Assembly: GCF_001445575.1 (NCBI RefSeq)
Contig: NZ_CP013200.1
Coordinates: 3,410,001 to 3,474,000 of the forward strand
Source: Arthrobacter alpinus
Lineage (GTDB): Bacteria; Actinomycetota; Actinomycetes; Actinomycetales; Micrococcaceae
Reading direction: 5' to 3'
DNA length: 64,000 nucleotides
The notes below the pieces were generated by a model that had not been told where the DNA came from, ran no database searches, and saw only the letters and a list, made by a program, of their open reading frames with translations. This document shows, piece by piece, positions 1 to 11,233 of the stretch; the stretch's first letter is position 1, and each line of letters starts with the position of its first letter. Both the position numbers and the translations under genes were made by a program.

Positions 1-1772
1 TGCACGGCCTCGGCGACCGGCACGTTCTCGGCAACGCCGGTAGCGCGGTTCTTGATTTCCACGACGCCGTCCACCAGTCCGCGGCCCACGGCCAGGATGG
101 TGGGGACACCGATGAGCTCGGCATCGCCGAACTTCACACCGGGGGAAACCTTGGGGCGGTCATCGTAAATGACGTCCAATCCCTTGGCTTCAAGATCGGC
201 CGTGAGCTGGGCTGCTGCCTCAAAGATTTCCTCGCCGCGGCCAACAGCCACAACATGAACATCGGCCGGAGCAACCTGAGCGGGCCAGATCAGACCCTTG
301 TCGTCGTGGTTGGATTCGGCCAGAGCAGCAACGGCGCGGGTAACGCCAATGCCGTAGGAGCCCATGGTGACAACGGAGAGTTTGCCGTTTTTATCCAGAA
401 CCTTCAGTCCCAAGGACTCGGCATACTTGGTACCCAAGGCGAAGATGTGGCCCATTTCGATGCCGCGGGCAGCCTCAAGGGGGCCGGAGCCGTCGGGAGC
501 GGGATCGCCTTCGCGAACCTGTGCGGCTTCAACGGTGCCATCCCAGGTGAAGTCGCGCCCAGCCACGAGGCCAAACACGTGCTTGCCTTCTTCGTTGGCT
601 CCGGTGATCCACGTGGTGCCGGAGACCACGCGAGGATCAACCAGGTAAAGCAGCTTCGTGGAAGCTTCTGCACCGAGCACAGCAGCATCCAGGCTCAGAC
701 CCGGGCCGATGTATCCCTTAACCAGCAGCTCGTTCTTCTTCAGGTCTGCTTCACCAGCGGCTTCGACGCCCACTTCTCCACCGACGGGCAGGTGCACGCT
801 GATGTTGGCTTCGATGCGCTTGAGGTCAACGTCGCGGTCTCCGGGCAAGCCCACCACCACGATCTGGCGTTCGCCGGTAGGCAGGTCAACAGCCAGAACC
901 ACATTCTTCAATGTGTCAGCTGCCGTCCATTCACCCTCAGCGCGTGGAGCGTGCTGGTTGGCTGCAGCCACCAACGTGGCAATGGTTGCCGTGTCCGGGG
1001 TGTCCAGAACCTGAGCAGCCGGGGCGTTGCTGAAATCGATCTCGGCCGGGACCACGGTGGTTACAGCTTCAACGTTGGCTGCATAGCCTCCGGGTGAACG
1101 CACAAAGGTATCTTCACCAACGGCCATCGGGTGCAAAAACTCTTCGCTCTTGGAACCGCCCATGGCACCGGCAGTTGCGGTGACGGGGATGATTTCCAAT
1201 CCGAGGCGCTCAAAGATACGCACGTAGGCACCGCGGTGAGCCATGTAGCTGGCTTCCAGTCCGGCGTCGTCCATGTCAAAGGAGTAGGAATCCTTCATGA
1301 TGAACTCGCGGCCACGCAGGAGGCCCGCGCGCGGACGAGCCTCGTCCCGGTACTTGTTCTGAATTTGGTACAAGCTCAGCGGCAGGTCCTTGTAGGAGGA
1401 GTACAGGTCCTTGACCAGCAGCGTGAACATTTCCTCATGCGTGGGGGCCAACAAGTAGTCGGCACCCTTGCGGTCCTGCAGGCGGAACAAGTTATCGCCA
1501 TATTCCTGCCAGCGATTGGTGGTCTCGTACGGCTCGCGAGGCAGCAGTGCGGGGAAGTGCACTTCCTGGGCGCCGATCGCGTCCATTTCCTCACGCACAA
1601 TGGCCTCGACCTTGCGCAGCACGCGCAGGCCCAACGGGAGCCAGGTGTAGATGCCAGGTGCCGCGCGGCGGATGTAGCCGGCGCGCAGAAGCAGCCGGTG
1701 GCTGTCTACCTCGGCGTCTGCGGGATCTTCACGCAGGGTACGTAAAAAGAGGGTGGAAAGGCGAAGTGCCAC
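1..1772 (-). CDS. proS: Prolyl-tRNA synthetase (C-terminus off the window)
   Basis: This enzyme charges tRNA-Pro with proline in the cytosol. About 590 codons are visible and only a short C-terminal end is missing. It is the long bacterial type: class II motif PTHEE near residue 110, the arginine-rich motif 2 [10 protein letters not shown] near 142, an inserted editing domain around 225-400, and motif 3 GSYGIGVTR near 472. The start is a GTG followed by [15 protein letters not shown], the usual N-terminus of actinobacterial ProS; an ATG 14 bases upstream is out of frame. It ends the conserved dxr-rip1-ispG-acetyltransferase-proS block on the same strand. The identification is secure. Confidence 0.96.
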   Translation of the reverse strand, partial: MALRLSTLFLRTLREDPADAEVDSHRLLLRAGYIRRAAPGIYTWLPLGLRVLRKVEAIVREEMDAIGAQEVHFPALLPREPYETTNRWQEYGDNLFRLQDRKGADYLLAPTHEEMFTLLVKDLYSSYKDLPLSLYQIQNKYRDEARPRAGLLRGREFIMKDSYSFDMDDAGLEASYMAHRGAYVRIFERLGLEIIPVTATAGAMGGSKSEEFLHPMAVGEDTFVRSPGGYAANVEAVTTVVPAEIDFSNAPAAQVLDTPDTATIATLVAAANQHAPRAEGEWTAADTLKNVVLAVDLPTGERQIVVVGLPGDRDVDLKRIEANISVHLPVGGEVGVEAAGEADLKKNELLVKGYIGPGLSLDAAVLGAEASTKLLYLVDPRVVSGTTWITGANEEGKHVFGLVAGRDFTWDGTVEAAQVREGDPAPDGSGPLEAARGIEMGHIFALGTKYAESLGLKVLDKNGKLSVVTMGSYGIGVTRAVAALAESNHDDKGLIWPAQVAPADVHVVAVGRGEEIFEAAAQLTADLEAKGLDVIYDDRPKVSPGVKFGDAELIGVPTILAVGRGLVDGVVEIKNRATGVAENVPVAEAV

Positions 1773-1944
1773 GCGAAATATTCCATTTCTTGAAGTGGGT
1801 GGGCGCCGTCCTCATTCAGGACGAACAGGTACTAATCTACCGGTTCGGGCGCACCCGTGGCACATGGGCGCCTCCCGAGCTGGGCAAATGGGGAGCCCAG
1901 ACACAAAGATCAACCAGACCCACCCAAAATTTACGCCCAAACAC

Positions 1945-2110
1945 CAGCGGCTGCCCTATCGCGATTCGGTGGGCCCACACGCCCGAGGGGCCCCAAGTGC
2001 AGACGCGCCAGCGACTGAACTATCGCGATTTGTTGGGCCCACGATCTCGAGGGCCCCCGTTGATGAGTCGCTCGCGACTCATCAACGGGGAGAGATCGGG
2101 GACTAACCGG
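1945..2110 (-). repeat. Family A 3'-UTR repeat, locus 1 (two partial units)
   Basis: This fills most of the gap between proS and the small gene at 2103-2327. Read on the minus strand it starts at the TAG stop of that gene (2103-2105) with TAGTCCCC, continues with a perfect 12-bp stem and 4-base loop at 2059-2086 (extended by CCCC/GGGG to 16 bp), then GGGGCCC, CTCGAG and TGGGCCCA. A second, partial unit at 1945-1994 repeats the block TATCGCGATT plus GGGCCCAC and CGAGGGG with a 64-base offset. Related loci are at 54894-55036 and 63489-63557. No T-tract follows, so it is not a standard terminator. Confidence 0.8.
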
Positions 2111-2327
2111 CTTTGTTCTCCAGTGCCACCAGGACTCCGGCTATGGCGAAGTATTTGTTGCTTCCGAGTTCGCGGATGGTCTTGACGCCCAAAAGTTCCT
2201 TCAGGGCAGCGGCCTTTGCGTCGGTGATTCCTGCCAGTGCTGCCGGTGATGCGTCGAGGATTTCCTTGAGGGACTTGTCCTCAAATTCTTTATCCAATGC
2301 CTTTGCCAAATTAACCGAAACTGCCAT
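2103..2327 (-). CDS. Small helical protein with a helix-hairpin-helix-like segment, function unknown
   Basis: A 74-residue protein starting MAVSVNLAKALDKEF with a good AAAGGA ribosome site 8 bases before the ATG; the longer upstream reading frame lacks such a site. Residues 28-55 (SPAALAGITDAKAAALKEL, then GVKTIRELG) look like a helix-hairpin-helix of the kind found at the end of DNA-binding or scaffold proteins (leucine, glycine turn, alanine-rich helix, then T-I-x-x-L). There is no signal peptide or membrane segment. Its stop codon TAG lies inside the family A repeat. I do not recognise a defined family, and a DNA-binding role is only an inference from the motif. Confidence 0.7.
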   Translation of the reverse strand: MAVSVNLAKALDKEFEDKSLKEILDASPAALAGITDAKAAALKELLGVKTIRELGSNKYFAIAGVLVALENKAG

Positions 2328-2580
2328 AACAGTGAGTCCTTTCAGTGTTCCTTTGTTCCACGCGAATGTGGAAGCTGCATCTAGGCCGTGCAACAGTGCC
2401 AAAGTACGTGTGCTCCCTGTATGTTCGCAAGGACTATCCGGTGAATCCTCATGGAACTTCTTGCGCCGCTTGGCCCTCTGGCGCAGCCCCGCGCTTGCGG
2501 AGCCGCGCATGCTGGACAGTGCACCAGTGCGGGTCTAGTTTGAAGTCAGACGCCCCTGACCCTGCAATCTAGGAGGATCG

Positions 2581-3390
2581 ATGTCCCACCGAGCCGTGAT
2601 GCCAGCCCCGGAGCCACCCTTTGCCCCCGTTCCTGCGGACCCTTCGGGCACCGCCGGCCCCGTTAGTGTCAGCGTTGAAGGCCTCCGTGTACACCGAGGA
2701 AAAGCCACCGTTCTGGCCAACATCACCTGCAACATTGCCGAGGGGCGAATCACCGGGCTGCTGGGCCCTTCCGGCAGCGGAAAAACCACGTTGATGCGCT
2801 CCCTCGTGGGAGTCCAGAAGATCGCCGCGGGTTCCGTCATGGTTCTTGGCCGCCCCGCCGGGGACCCTCGCAATAGGCACGACGTCGGCTACGTCACCCA
2901 GGGGGCCAGCGTCTACAAGGACCTAAGTGTGTTGGACAACGTCCGCTATTTTGGCTCTGTGCACGGTGGCAGCCGAGGGGAAGCGCATGCGGTGCTGGCC
3001 GCCGTCGGGCTTTCCGAGTTCGCTAAGCGAAAGGCTGGCAACTTATCTGGCGGACAGTTCAGCCGCGTGTCTTTGGCGTGCGCCCTGGTGGGTAAGCCGC
3101 GGCTGCTGGTGCTGGATGAACCCACGGTGGGCCTTGATCCGGTGTTGCGAGCTGATCTGTGGGAGCAGTTTTCGGCCATGGCTGCCGAGGGCACCACGTT
3201 GATCATTTCCAGCCACGTCATGGAGGAGGCCAGCCACTGTGATTCGCTCCTGCTGTTGCGCGAGGGAATGTTGTTGGCCCAGCTGACCCCGGAACAACTG
3301 CGTCAAAGTGGTGAAACCGACGATCTGGAGTTGGCTTTTCTGCGGCTGATTCAGGCGGCAGCGGATTCCGAGCGAAAGGTTGGCTCATGA
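2581..3390 (+). CDS. ABC transporter ATP-binding protein (ABC-2 exporter type)
   Basis: ATPase subunit of 269 residues that would power the permease encoded next to it. Walker A GPSGSGKTT is near residue 62-70, the Q-loop near VTQGASVY, the signature LSGGQ near 159, and Walker B LLVLDEPT near 175, followed by the switch histidine in SSHVMEE. The domain is of the DrrA/NodI/CcmA kind used by ABC-2 exporters. The start ATG at 2581 follows AGGAGG with good spacing. It overlaps the permease gene by four bases (ATGA), which indicates translational coupling. The substrate cannot be told from the sequence; drugs, lipids or polysaccharides are all known for this family. Confidence 0.93.
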   Translation: MSHRAVMPAPEPPFAPVPADPSGTAGPVSVSVEGLRVHRGKATVLANITCNIAEGRITGLLGPSGSGKTTLMRSLVGVQKIAAGSVMVLGRPAGDPRNRHDVGYVTQGASVYKDLSVLDNVRYFGSVHGGSRGEAHAVLAAVGLSEFAKRKAGNLSGGQFSRVSLACALVGKPRLLVLDEPTVGLDPVLRADLWEQFSAMAAEGTTLIISSHVMEEASHCDSLLLLREGMLLAQLTPEQLRQSGETDDLELAFLRLIQAAADSERKVGS

Positions 3391-4142
3391 ATCTTTCCAT
3401 GTTGTGGGCTACCTGCCGGCGCGTACTGCTTCAGCTGCGCGGTGACCCCCGCAGCATTGCCATGATCTTGGTGGTGCCTGCCGTACTGCTGGCGCTGGTC
3501 TACTGGCTCTACCAAAACGAGACGCTGGCACCAGGCATGCCCCGCACCTTTGACCGGGTGGGGCTCATGATGCTGGGTATTTTCCCTTTTGTGGTGATGT
3601 TCCTTGTCACCTCCATCACAATGCTGCGTGAGCGCACCTCTGGCACGCTTGAACGGTTGCTGACCACGCCCATTCACAAGGCGGATCTGCTCTTTGGCTA
3701 CGCACTAGCGTTTTCCATCATGGCCGCCGCCCAAGCTCTGGTAGCCACGGGAACCGCGTACTGGATCTTCGGGCTGAAGATAGCGGGCAACGCCGGCTGG
3801 GTGGTGTTGATTTCGGTACTGACGGCGGTTTTGGGTGTGGTGTTGGGGCTGTTGTGTTCGGCGTTTGCCACCACCGAATTCCAGGCCGTGCAATTCATGC
3901 CGGTGGTGGTCATCCCGCAGATTCTGCTTTGCGGGCTGTTCGTGGCCAGGGACCAGATGAACGGTGTCCTTGAGGCGATCTCTAACGTCCTGCCGCTGAG
4001 TTACGCGGTGGATGGGCTGCAACAGGTGGCTGCCCATAGCAGCCCCACCGGCCAGCTGGTTCGGGACTTGGTGGTCATTGCCGCGTTCGTGCTGGCTGGG
4101 GTGCTTCTGGCGTCCTTGACCTTGAGGCGTCGCACTGCCTGA
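3387..4142 (+). CDS. ABC-2 type permease
   Basis: Membrane subunit of 251 residues with about six hydrophobic segments: near 20-42, 52-75, 103-128, 137-160, 168-190 and 223-245. The short charged loop RERTSGTLERLLTTP after the second segment is the hallmark of ABC-2 permeases (coupling loop). Together with the preceding ATPase it forms a simple two-gene exporter, probably as a dimer of each. The start codon overlaps the ATPase stop. No regulator sits directly beside it, so the trigger and substrate are unknown. Confidence 0.92.
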   Translation: MNLSMLWATCRRVLLQLRGDPRSIAMILVVPAVLLALVYWLYQNETLAPGMPRTFDRVGLMMLGIFPFVVMFLVTSITMLRERTSGTLERLLTTPIHKADLLFGYALAFSIMAAAQALVATGTAYWIFGLKIAGNAGWVVLISVLTAVLGVVLGLLCSAFATTEFQAVQFMPVVVIPQILLCGLFVARDQMNGVLEAISNVLPLSYAVDGLQQVAAHSSPTGQLVRDLVVIAAFVLAGVLLASLTLRRRTA

Positions 4143-4318
4143 CCCACGACATGGGGACCTCTGCCCATCGCGTTAGGGCCGCCTGCGGACCTAGTGTTGT
4201 ACTGGCGCCAAGGTGAGAAACGATGGCTTGCCAGACGTGTCATTGCTCGCCTGTCCCACGGCTGTCAGTCTTTGAAAGACCGCCATACACTTCGAACACA
4301 GCAACTGCAGGAGAGTCA

Positions 4319-4591
4319 ATGAGCAGCAGGCTGCATGGCGCCGATCCGGATGAGCTGCGGGAATTTGCCCGGGCCCTCGACCACGCACACTCGGAGTTAA
4401 GACGCATCAACACCGAGCTGAGCCAACGCATCAGTGGTGACCTGCGCTGGGAAGGCCCCGACGCGTTTGTGTTCAAACACGCTTGGCGTTCCTCGTACTC
4501 ACCCGTCATCACACAGACGGCCGCCATGCTCGAAGAGACCGCTGTGCGCATCAAGGCACAGGCCGCCGAGCAGGAATCCGCCAGCGCGTAG
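4319..4591 (+). CDS. WXG100-like protein
   Basis: A 90-residue, mainly helical protein with a W-x-G turn (LRWEGPDAF, near residues 43-51) between two predicted amphipathic helices, the layout of ESAT-6/WXG100 proteins exported by type VII secretion. The start ATG at 4319 follows CAGGAGAG with ideal spacing; a longer frame from 4223 has no such site. No EccC ATPase, partner WXG gene or LXG toxin is in the window, so it is an orphan. It could be a secreted WXG100 partner or an internal helical protein with the same fold. Family call is fairly good, export is an inference. Confidence 0.72.
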   Translation: MSSRLHGADPDELREFARALDHAHSELRRINTELSQRISGDLRWEGPDAFVFKHAWRSSYSPVITQTAAMLEETAVRIKAQAAEQESASA

Positions 4592-4628
4592 TCCCCACCA
4601 GCGGCCCGTCACTGTGGCCCCTACTGAA

Positions 4629-5161
4629 CTAGGACTCGCCCAGCTCGGCCAACGCACCGCGGCACCACGTCAGCCACGACTTTTCATAAGCGATGCCAGC
4701 CCGCACCACAGCCAACTGCAACTCTTCCGCTGTGGACCGTGATTTCCCGGCTGGAAAATCCTGCGCCTCGATGGCCTCGTATCGTTCCAAAACGTGCCCA
4801 TGAAGCACCAGATGCCGCCGCATTTCATCCGTGACATCTACGCTGCCCAGCACCGCGGCGGCCCGCATCCGCACTAACAGTGAGTCTCTGATGGGGCGCA
4901 TCTCCCCCTCTTGCGCACACCAGCTGGCCAGTTCATCGCGTCCGCCAGCGAGCACCTCGAAGTGGCGTTGCTGTCCACGAGCGGTGGGCAAGCCGTGAGC
5001 CTTAATCAGGCCATCGCCCTCCATCTTTCCTAACTCCCGATAAATCTGTTGATGCGTGGCCTGCCAAAAGAAACCCAAGGACTTATCGAATCGCCGCGCC
5101 AATTCGGCCCCCGTGCACGGCTTCTCTAACAGCGACGTCAGGATTGCGTGAGTCAGCGACA

Positions 5162-5162
<1 letters not shown>
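4629..5162 (-). CDS. PadR family transcriptional regulator
   Basis: A 177-residue regulator. The N-terminal half is a winged helix typical of PadR (SLTHAILTSLLEKPCTGAELARRFD, then QIYRELGKMEGDGLI), the C-terminal half is the helical dimer domain of the PadR C-terminal type. The GTG start shares one base with the TAG stop of the upstream reductase gene (TAGTG), so the two are translationally coupled and the regulator probably controls its own operon in response to a fatty acid or phenolic compound. The ligand is unknown. A longer upstream frame is only a shadow of the reductase. Confidence 0.88.
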
Positions 5163-7255
<2,093 letters not shown>

Positions 7256-7272
7256 TCACATTCCGACCCCGC

Positions 7273-7339
7273 CGAGTGTCCACATAATGTACGTTTCCGG
7301 GCCGTTTCGGCGCCAAACCGTACCTTAAGTGGACACTCG
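7273..7339. repeat. 67-bp inverted repeat between two genes
   Basis: The arms at 7273-7293 and 7319-7339 begin CGAGTGTCCAC and pair at 19 of 21 positions. The centre (7294-7318) is GC-rich and contains GTTTCGGCGCCAAAC, itself partly self-pairing. There is no T-tract. It lies in the region between the reductase start and the acetyltransferase stop. Possible roles are a mobile-element remnant or an RNA structure. Confidence 0.7.
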
Positions 7340-7342
7340 ATG

Positions 7343-7440
7343 AGCCGGGCGGCTGAGAGGGGGGCCGAGAATAGCGACGGCGGCCAGGGATAAGCCGGGC
7401 GGCTGAGAGGGGGCCGAGAATAGCGACGGCGGCCAGGGAT
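7343..7440. repeat. Tandem duplication of a 50-bp unit after the acetyltransferase stop
   Basis: Two nearly identical copies (7343-7391 and 7393-7440) start AGCCGGGCGGCTGAGAGG and end GGCGGCCAGGGAT; they differ by one G in a G-run. The second copy ends 15 bases before the stop codon of the acetyltransferase gene at 7456, so the array lies in its 3' untranslated region. Confidence 0.85.
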
Positions 7441-7455
7441 GGGGAGGGCTGGGGC

Positions 7456-8355
7456 TTAGAACAGGACCGTGGCGAAGGTGCCGATTTGTTCAAAGCCCAC
7501 TCGTTCGTACAAGGCTCTGGCCACAGTGTTGTAGTCGTTAACGTAGAGGCTGGTCACCGGTGCGTGTTTTTGGGCCAAGGTGACCACGGCCGCCATGTAT
7601 CCCGCGCTCAGTCCCAGTCCTCGGTAGCGCGGATTCATCCAGACGCCCTGGACTTGGGTTGCATGCTCTGTCACGGCACCCAGATCGGCCTTGAAAATGA
7701 CTTCTCCGTCAGGTTCGACATCACTAAAAGAGAAACCACTGCTGATAAGCCAGGCCACGCGTCGGCGATAGTTGGCTTCGCCGCCCAGGAATGGTGAGTA
7801 TCCAACTTCTTCTTCAAACATGGCTGCGGCGGCCACCAGGACGTCGCTGAATTGTCTACTCTCACTGACAGCCAAGGCAAGATTCGGTTGTGCGAGGGGC
7901 GGCCCAGAAATGCTCAACAGAGGTTGATTGGCTCGGATCTCTTGCGCTGAGATGCTGGCTTCCTGAAGCACGTCCATGATGGCCAACGTGGCATCGGCCG
8001 GGCCAAAGATGGAGGCATGCGGCTGCCAATGATCCAGAATCCACCGCCCAAAGGCGCGGGCATGATCCACGGAAGCTTCTATGGGCACCACGTTGGAACC
8101 TACCCAACAAGCGGCAGCCAAGCTCACGCCGTCGTCCTCAAAAAAGCCCAACATGACGGCCCCAGGAAAAGCTGGAGCAGCACTGTTGTATTGCTTGACA
8201 AGCGAGTCCGCGAAGACATTGGCGACGCGGTCGCGCGCAATCAGACGCCGGAGCGCGTCCGTGTCCCGGTGACCAAGGACGCGCACCGGCTCGTGGCGAG
8301 GCCCCTTAGGAGACGCTAACCACGGGGCCACCTTGGAGAGTCGCGTCATCGGCAT
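7456..8355 (-). CDS. GNAT family N-acetyltransferase with N-terminal DUF4081-like domain
   Basis: A 299-residue protein. The C-terminal third (about 195-299) has GNAT features: [19 protein letters not shown] is the acetyl-CoA pyrophosphate loop (R-x-x-G-L-G variant) and [16 protein letters not shown] is the usual beta4-alpha4 end. The N-terminal part is the extra domain often found in the actinobacterial acetyltransferase encoded between ispG and proS. Its gene start overlaps the end of ispG by 50 bases, with GGAG five bases before the ATG inside ispG. The acceptor substrate is unknown. Confidence 0.88.
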   Translation of the reverse strand: MPMTRLSKVAPWLASPKGPRHEPVRVLGHRDTDALRRLIARDRVANVFADSLVKQYNSAAPAFPGAVMLGFFEDDGVSLAAACWVGSNVVPIEASVDHARAFGRWILDHWQPHASIFGPADATLAIMDVLQEASISAQEIRANQPLLSISGPPLAQPNLALAVSESRQFSDVLVAAAAMFEEEVGYSPFLGGEANYRRRVAWLISSGFSFSDVEPDGEVIFKADLGAVTEHATQVQGVWMNPRYRGLGLSAGYMAAVVTLAQKHAPVTSLYVNDYNTVARALYERVGFEQIGTFATVLF

Positions 8356-9472
8356 CGGACTCCATCTGTTCGGCTAGTTTCATGGCTTCTTCAATGAGTG
8401 TCTCAACAATTTGATCTTCGGGAACAGTCTTGATGACTTCTCCCTTCACAAAAATCTGGCCCTTGCCATTTCCGGAGGCCACACCCAAGTCAGCCTCGCG
8501 GGCTTCGCCGGGACCGTTGACAACGCAGCCCATGACGGCAACGCGCAAGGGAACTTCCATTCCCTCTAGGCCAGCGGTGACTTCCTCAGCCAACTTGTAC
8601 ACGTCAACCTGGGCGCGGCCGCATGACGGGCAGGAGACAATTTCCAGCTTGCGCGGGCGCAGGTTCAGCGACTGCAGGATCTGGTTACCCACCTTGATCT
8701 CCTCAACCGGCGGTGCGGAGAGTGAGACGCGGATGGTGTCGCCAATGCCCTTGGCAAGCAGGGCGCCAAACGCTGTTGCGGACTTGATGGTGCCCTGGAA
8801 GGCCGGTCCTGCTTCCGTGACGCCGAGGTGCAAGGGCCAGTCGCCCTGTTCGGCGAGCAATTCGTAGGCGGCAACCATGATGACGGGGTCATTGTGCTTG
8901 ACCGAAATCTTGAAGTCATGGAAGCCATGTTCTTCAAAGAGTGAGGCTTCCCAGACGGCCGATTCAACGAGCGCCTCCGGGGTTGCCTTGCCGTACTTCT
9001 TCATAATGCCCGGCTCGAGCGAACCAGCATTGACGCCGATGCGGATGGACGTGCCGTGATCCTTGGCAGCCATGGCGATCTGCTTGATCTGGTCGTCGAA
9101 CTTGCGGATGTTACCCGGGTTCACACGGACCGCGGCACAGCCAGCTTCAATAGCCGCAAAGACGTACTTGGGCTGGAAGTGGATGTCTGCAATCACGGGG
9201 ATCTGCGACTTGCGGGCAATGATGGGCAACGCGTCTGCATCATCCTGCGACGGGCAGGCGACACGGACAATGTCACAGCCGGAAGCGGTGAGCTCCGCGA
9301 TCTGCTGCAGTGTCGCGTTGATGTCAGTGGTGGGGGTGGTTGTCATGGACTGGACGCTGATAGGCGAATCGGAGCCCACACCCACGGGGCCGACCTTGAT
9401 TTGCCGGGTTTTGCGACGGGGCGCAAGAACGGGCGGTGGCAACGGCGGCATGCCGAGACTGACGGAGGTCAA
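8306..9472 (-). CDS. ispG: 4-hydroxy-3-methylbut-2-enyl diphosphate synthase (IspG/GcpE)
   Basis: This iron-sulfur enzyme makes HMBPP from MEcPP in the methylerythritol phosphate isoprenoid pathway. The 388-residue protein shows the N-terminal TIM barrel ([15 protein letters not shown]) and the C-terminal cluster cysteines SCPSCGR near 275-280 and [10 protein letters not shown] near 312. The best start is TTG at 9472, since AGGAG lies seven bases upstream; a later ATG has no such site. It lies with rip1 and dxr on the same strand, the usual actinobacterial order. Confidence 0.96.
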   Translation of the reverse strand: MTSVSLGMPPLPPPVLAPRRKTRQIKVGPVGVGSDSPISVQSMTTTPTTDINATLQQIAELTASGCDIVRVACPSQDDADALPIIARKSQIPVIADIHFQPKYVFAAIEAGCAAVRVNPGNIRKFDDQIKQIAMAAKDHGTSIRIGVNAGSLEPGIMKKYGKATPEALVESAVWEASLFEEHGFHDFKISVKHNDPVIMVAAYELLAEQGDWPLHLGVTEAGPAFQGTIKSATAFGALLAKGIGDTIRVSLSAPPVEEIKVGNQILQSLNLRPRKLEIVSCPSCGRAQVDVYKLAEEVTAGLEGMEVPLRVAVMGCVVNGPGEAREADLGVASGNGKGQIFVKGEVIKTVPEDQIVETLIEEAMKLAEQMESDADDATLQGGPVVSVS

Positions 9473-9620
9473 AATATTCTCCTAAGAGTTCATCTATTCA
9501 AAGGGTGCGGCAGCAACGCCGTTTTGTGGCGCCGCAAAACGTTTCTCACAGCATCTACCTACGATTGTAGGCTCGATGTCTGCTTTTCACTGACTGGCAG
9601 GGATCGGTTGCCAGTGACCT

Positions 9621-9914
9621 TTATCCCAAGTAACCGCTGAGCTTGCCAATCACCGGGTTCCAGCCGGAAATCTTCAAACCGGTGACACCGCCACCAAGGG
9701 TCATGGGATCCTGTGCAACCAAGTCCTGAATCGCTTCCTGGCTCTCGGCACGGAAGATCAGCAGTGCTCCGGCACCATCGGCGTAGGGGCCCGATGCGAG
9801 CACAACGTCAGCGTCAGCCAGTGCGTTGAGCCAATCCCGGTGTGCGGGGCGGTGTTCCACGCGGGCTTCTTCAGCTTCTGGACCATAGACATATTCGACA
9901 GCAAAGATAGACAT
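9621..9914 (-). CDS. YciI family protein
   Basis: A 97-residue protein of the YciI/dimeric alpha-beta barrel family. The core is FAVEYVYGPEAE followed by HRPAHRDWLNALADADVVLASGP (in parts), where the His and Asp typical of the family are kept. Members are small cytosolic dimers, some with lyase or dehydrochlorinase-like activity, most without known function. It follows the membrane protein gene by nine bases and may be co-transcribed with it. Confidence 0.85.
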   Translation of the reverse strand: MSIFAVEYVYGPEAEEARVEHRPAHRDWLNALADADVVLASGPYADGAGALLIFRAESQEAIQDLVAQDPMTLGGGVTGLKISGWNPVIGKLSGYLG

Positions 9915-9923
9915 CTGTTCACC

Positions 9924-10427
9924 CTATAACAGGAGCGCTTTGGTCAGCACCGCAACACTGGCGGCCCACAGCATAGATGCCAGCGTGCCAATGATGAACC
10001 GCTCACTCGCAGCAGGCGTGTCTTTCAGCTCTGGATATCTGCCGAGGCCCTTGATGGCCACCACATAGGCGATAGCTACCGGCTGTCCAGAAAGAATGGC
10101 CACAGCTACGGCTGCACGTTCCAGGCAACCGATCAGCAGGCCGCCACGCAACACTTCAGTTTTGGGTGCTGACGGTGTGGCGGATTCCAGGGCGGCTTCG
10201 GAGGCGGTTTCGGGTGAGGCTTCCGTGTCGGGATCGCCAACCGGCAAGGTTTCGGCAGCCGATACCGGGTCCGTGCCGTCGAGATCAGCGGGCGCTTGAC
10301 CGTCAGCTTCAGCCGCGTCCGCAGCCCGCACCGTTTTGGACCTGGCGAGCTTGAGTATCCCGGCCGTCACCGGCCAACCACCCATGACGGCCACCACTAG
10401 TGCCGCAGCTATCCACAGCGCTTCCAT
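9924..10427 (-). CDS. Membrane protein of unknown function, partner of the SatD-like regulator
   Basis: A 167-residue protein with a hydrophobic segment at 3-22, a long acidic Ala/Glu/Pro-rich linker (about 35-95), and two more membrane segments near 103-125 and 143-165. The start ATG at 10427 follows GGGAG; a GTG two codons upstream is less likely. It lies 60 bases after the regulator gene, in the same direction. The pairing of a SatD-like protein with a membrane protein is known in streptococci (satD-satE), but no sequence family is recognised here. Confidence 0.75.
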   Translation of the reverse strand: MEALWIAAALVVAVMGGWPVTAGILKLARSKTVRAADAAEADGQAPADLDGTDPVSAAETLPVGDPDTEASPETASEAALESATPSAPKTEVLRGGLLIGCLERAAVAVAILSGQPVAIAYVVAIKGLGRYPELKDTPAASERFIIGTLASMLWAASVAVLTKALLL

Positions 10428-10487
10428 ACACACTCCCTTGCGTCAGCAACCGCCCGTTGGGTCCCTTGACATTTTCATAATTGAAAT

Positions 10488-11114
10488 CTATCCGGTACCA
10501 CCGACATTTATACCGCGCAGAGCTTCTTCTAGAAGAAGTGCCGCGGCACGCCGCCCTGCCAGTTCTTCTTGCCGGCCAGAGCGGAATATCGACTTACTGA
10601 CGGCCTGCGGACTGATCTCCAGCTGCTTGGCAATCTGTTTTTGGGCCACTCCAGGAGACGCGTCAAGTGCGTCAATGACCCGCCATTCAGCGTTGGAACG
10701 CTTCCGGACCACATCACCAAGGAGCACCAGAACACCTTCTGCGGCCGCAGCCCAATGCGCAGCTGCTGAAACGGGTGTCCGCACGCACAGCGGGACGCGG
10801 TCTCCGGTTTTCTTGGCGGATTCGACAGCCTCCCGTGCTGCAATAAAGGCATTGCCCGAGGCTTCTCTGGAGCTTTTCGGCAACGGCAGGTCAACTGCAC
10901 CTAGTCCAATGCCGATGTACCAGTCGCGTTCCCGAAGAACTCGGGTCACCGTCTCGACCACCGCCTCCGGATCCGCGAGGACGCCTTGAATTTCATCGCC
11001 CACGGACCGTTCGAACGCCAGAACTGCGTCCACATCAGAAAGGAGCGCCAAAAGTCCCGGCACTCTATCGCCGTGAGTGCGACTGCCTCGTTGGTCAATG
11101 GTCAAAACAAACAT
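10488..11114 (-). CDS. SatD-like/MarR-like helix-turn-helix protein
   Basis: A 208-residue protein. The N-terminal part (MFVLTIDQRGSRTHGDRVP and RERDWYIGIGLG) resembles the SatD family domain. The C-terminal part is a helix-turn-helix, QKQIAKQLEISPQAVSKSIF near 163-182, with the pattern of MarR-type recognition helices. It is probably a regulator of itself and of the membrane protein downstream. The AT-rich region just above its start (11115-11150) has an imperfect inverted repeat TAAAC/GTTTA at 11118-11138 that could be its operator. Confidence 0.75.
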   Translation of the reverse strand: MFVLTIDQRGSRTHGDRVPGLLALLSDVDAVLAFERSVGDEIQGVLADPEAVVETVTRVLRERDWYIGIGLGAVDLPLPKSSREASGNAFIAAREAVESAKKTGDRVPLCVRTPVSAAAHWAAAAEGVLVLLGDVVRKRSNAEWRVIDALDASPGVAQKQIAKQLEISPQAVSKSIFRSGRQEELAGRRAAALLLEEALRGINVGGTG

Positions 11115-11233
11115 AACTAAACCATAATCGATTGTTTAGCTGATATCAACCATTTTAAGGCGCTTCCTTGCGGTGACATCCGTACTCGCAAGCAACTCGT
11201 GGCCATGCGCCAGTGCCAGCGCCGCCGAACACA

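Noticed and set aside
255..1097. Long open frame on the plus strand at the window start
   Set aside because: It is the antisense shadow of proS, whose class II synthetase motifs are clear on the other strand.
1753..2106. Plus-strand frame in the proS-2103 gap
   Set aside because: It runs through the family A repeat units and lacks a ribosome site and motifs.
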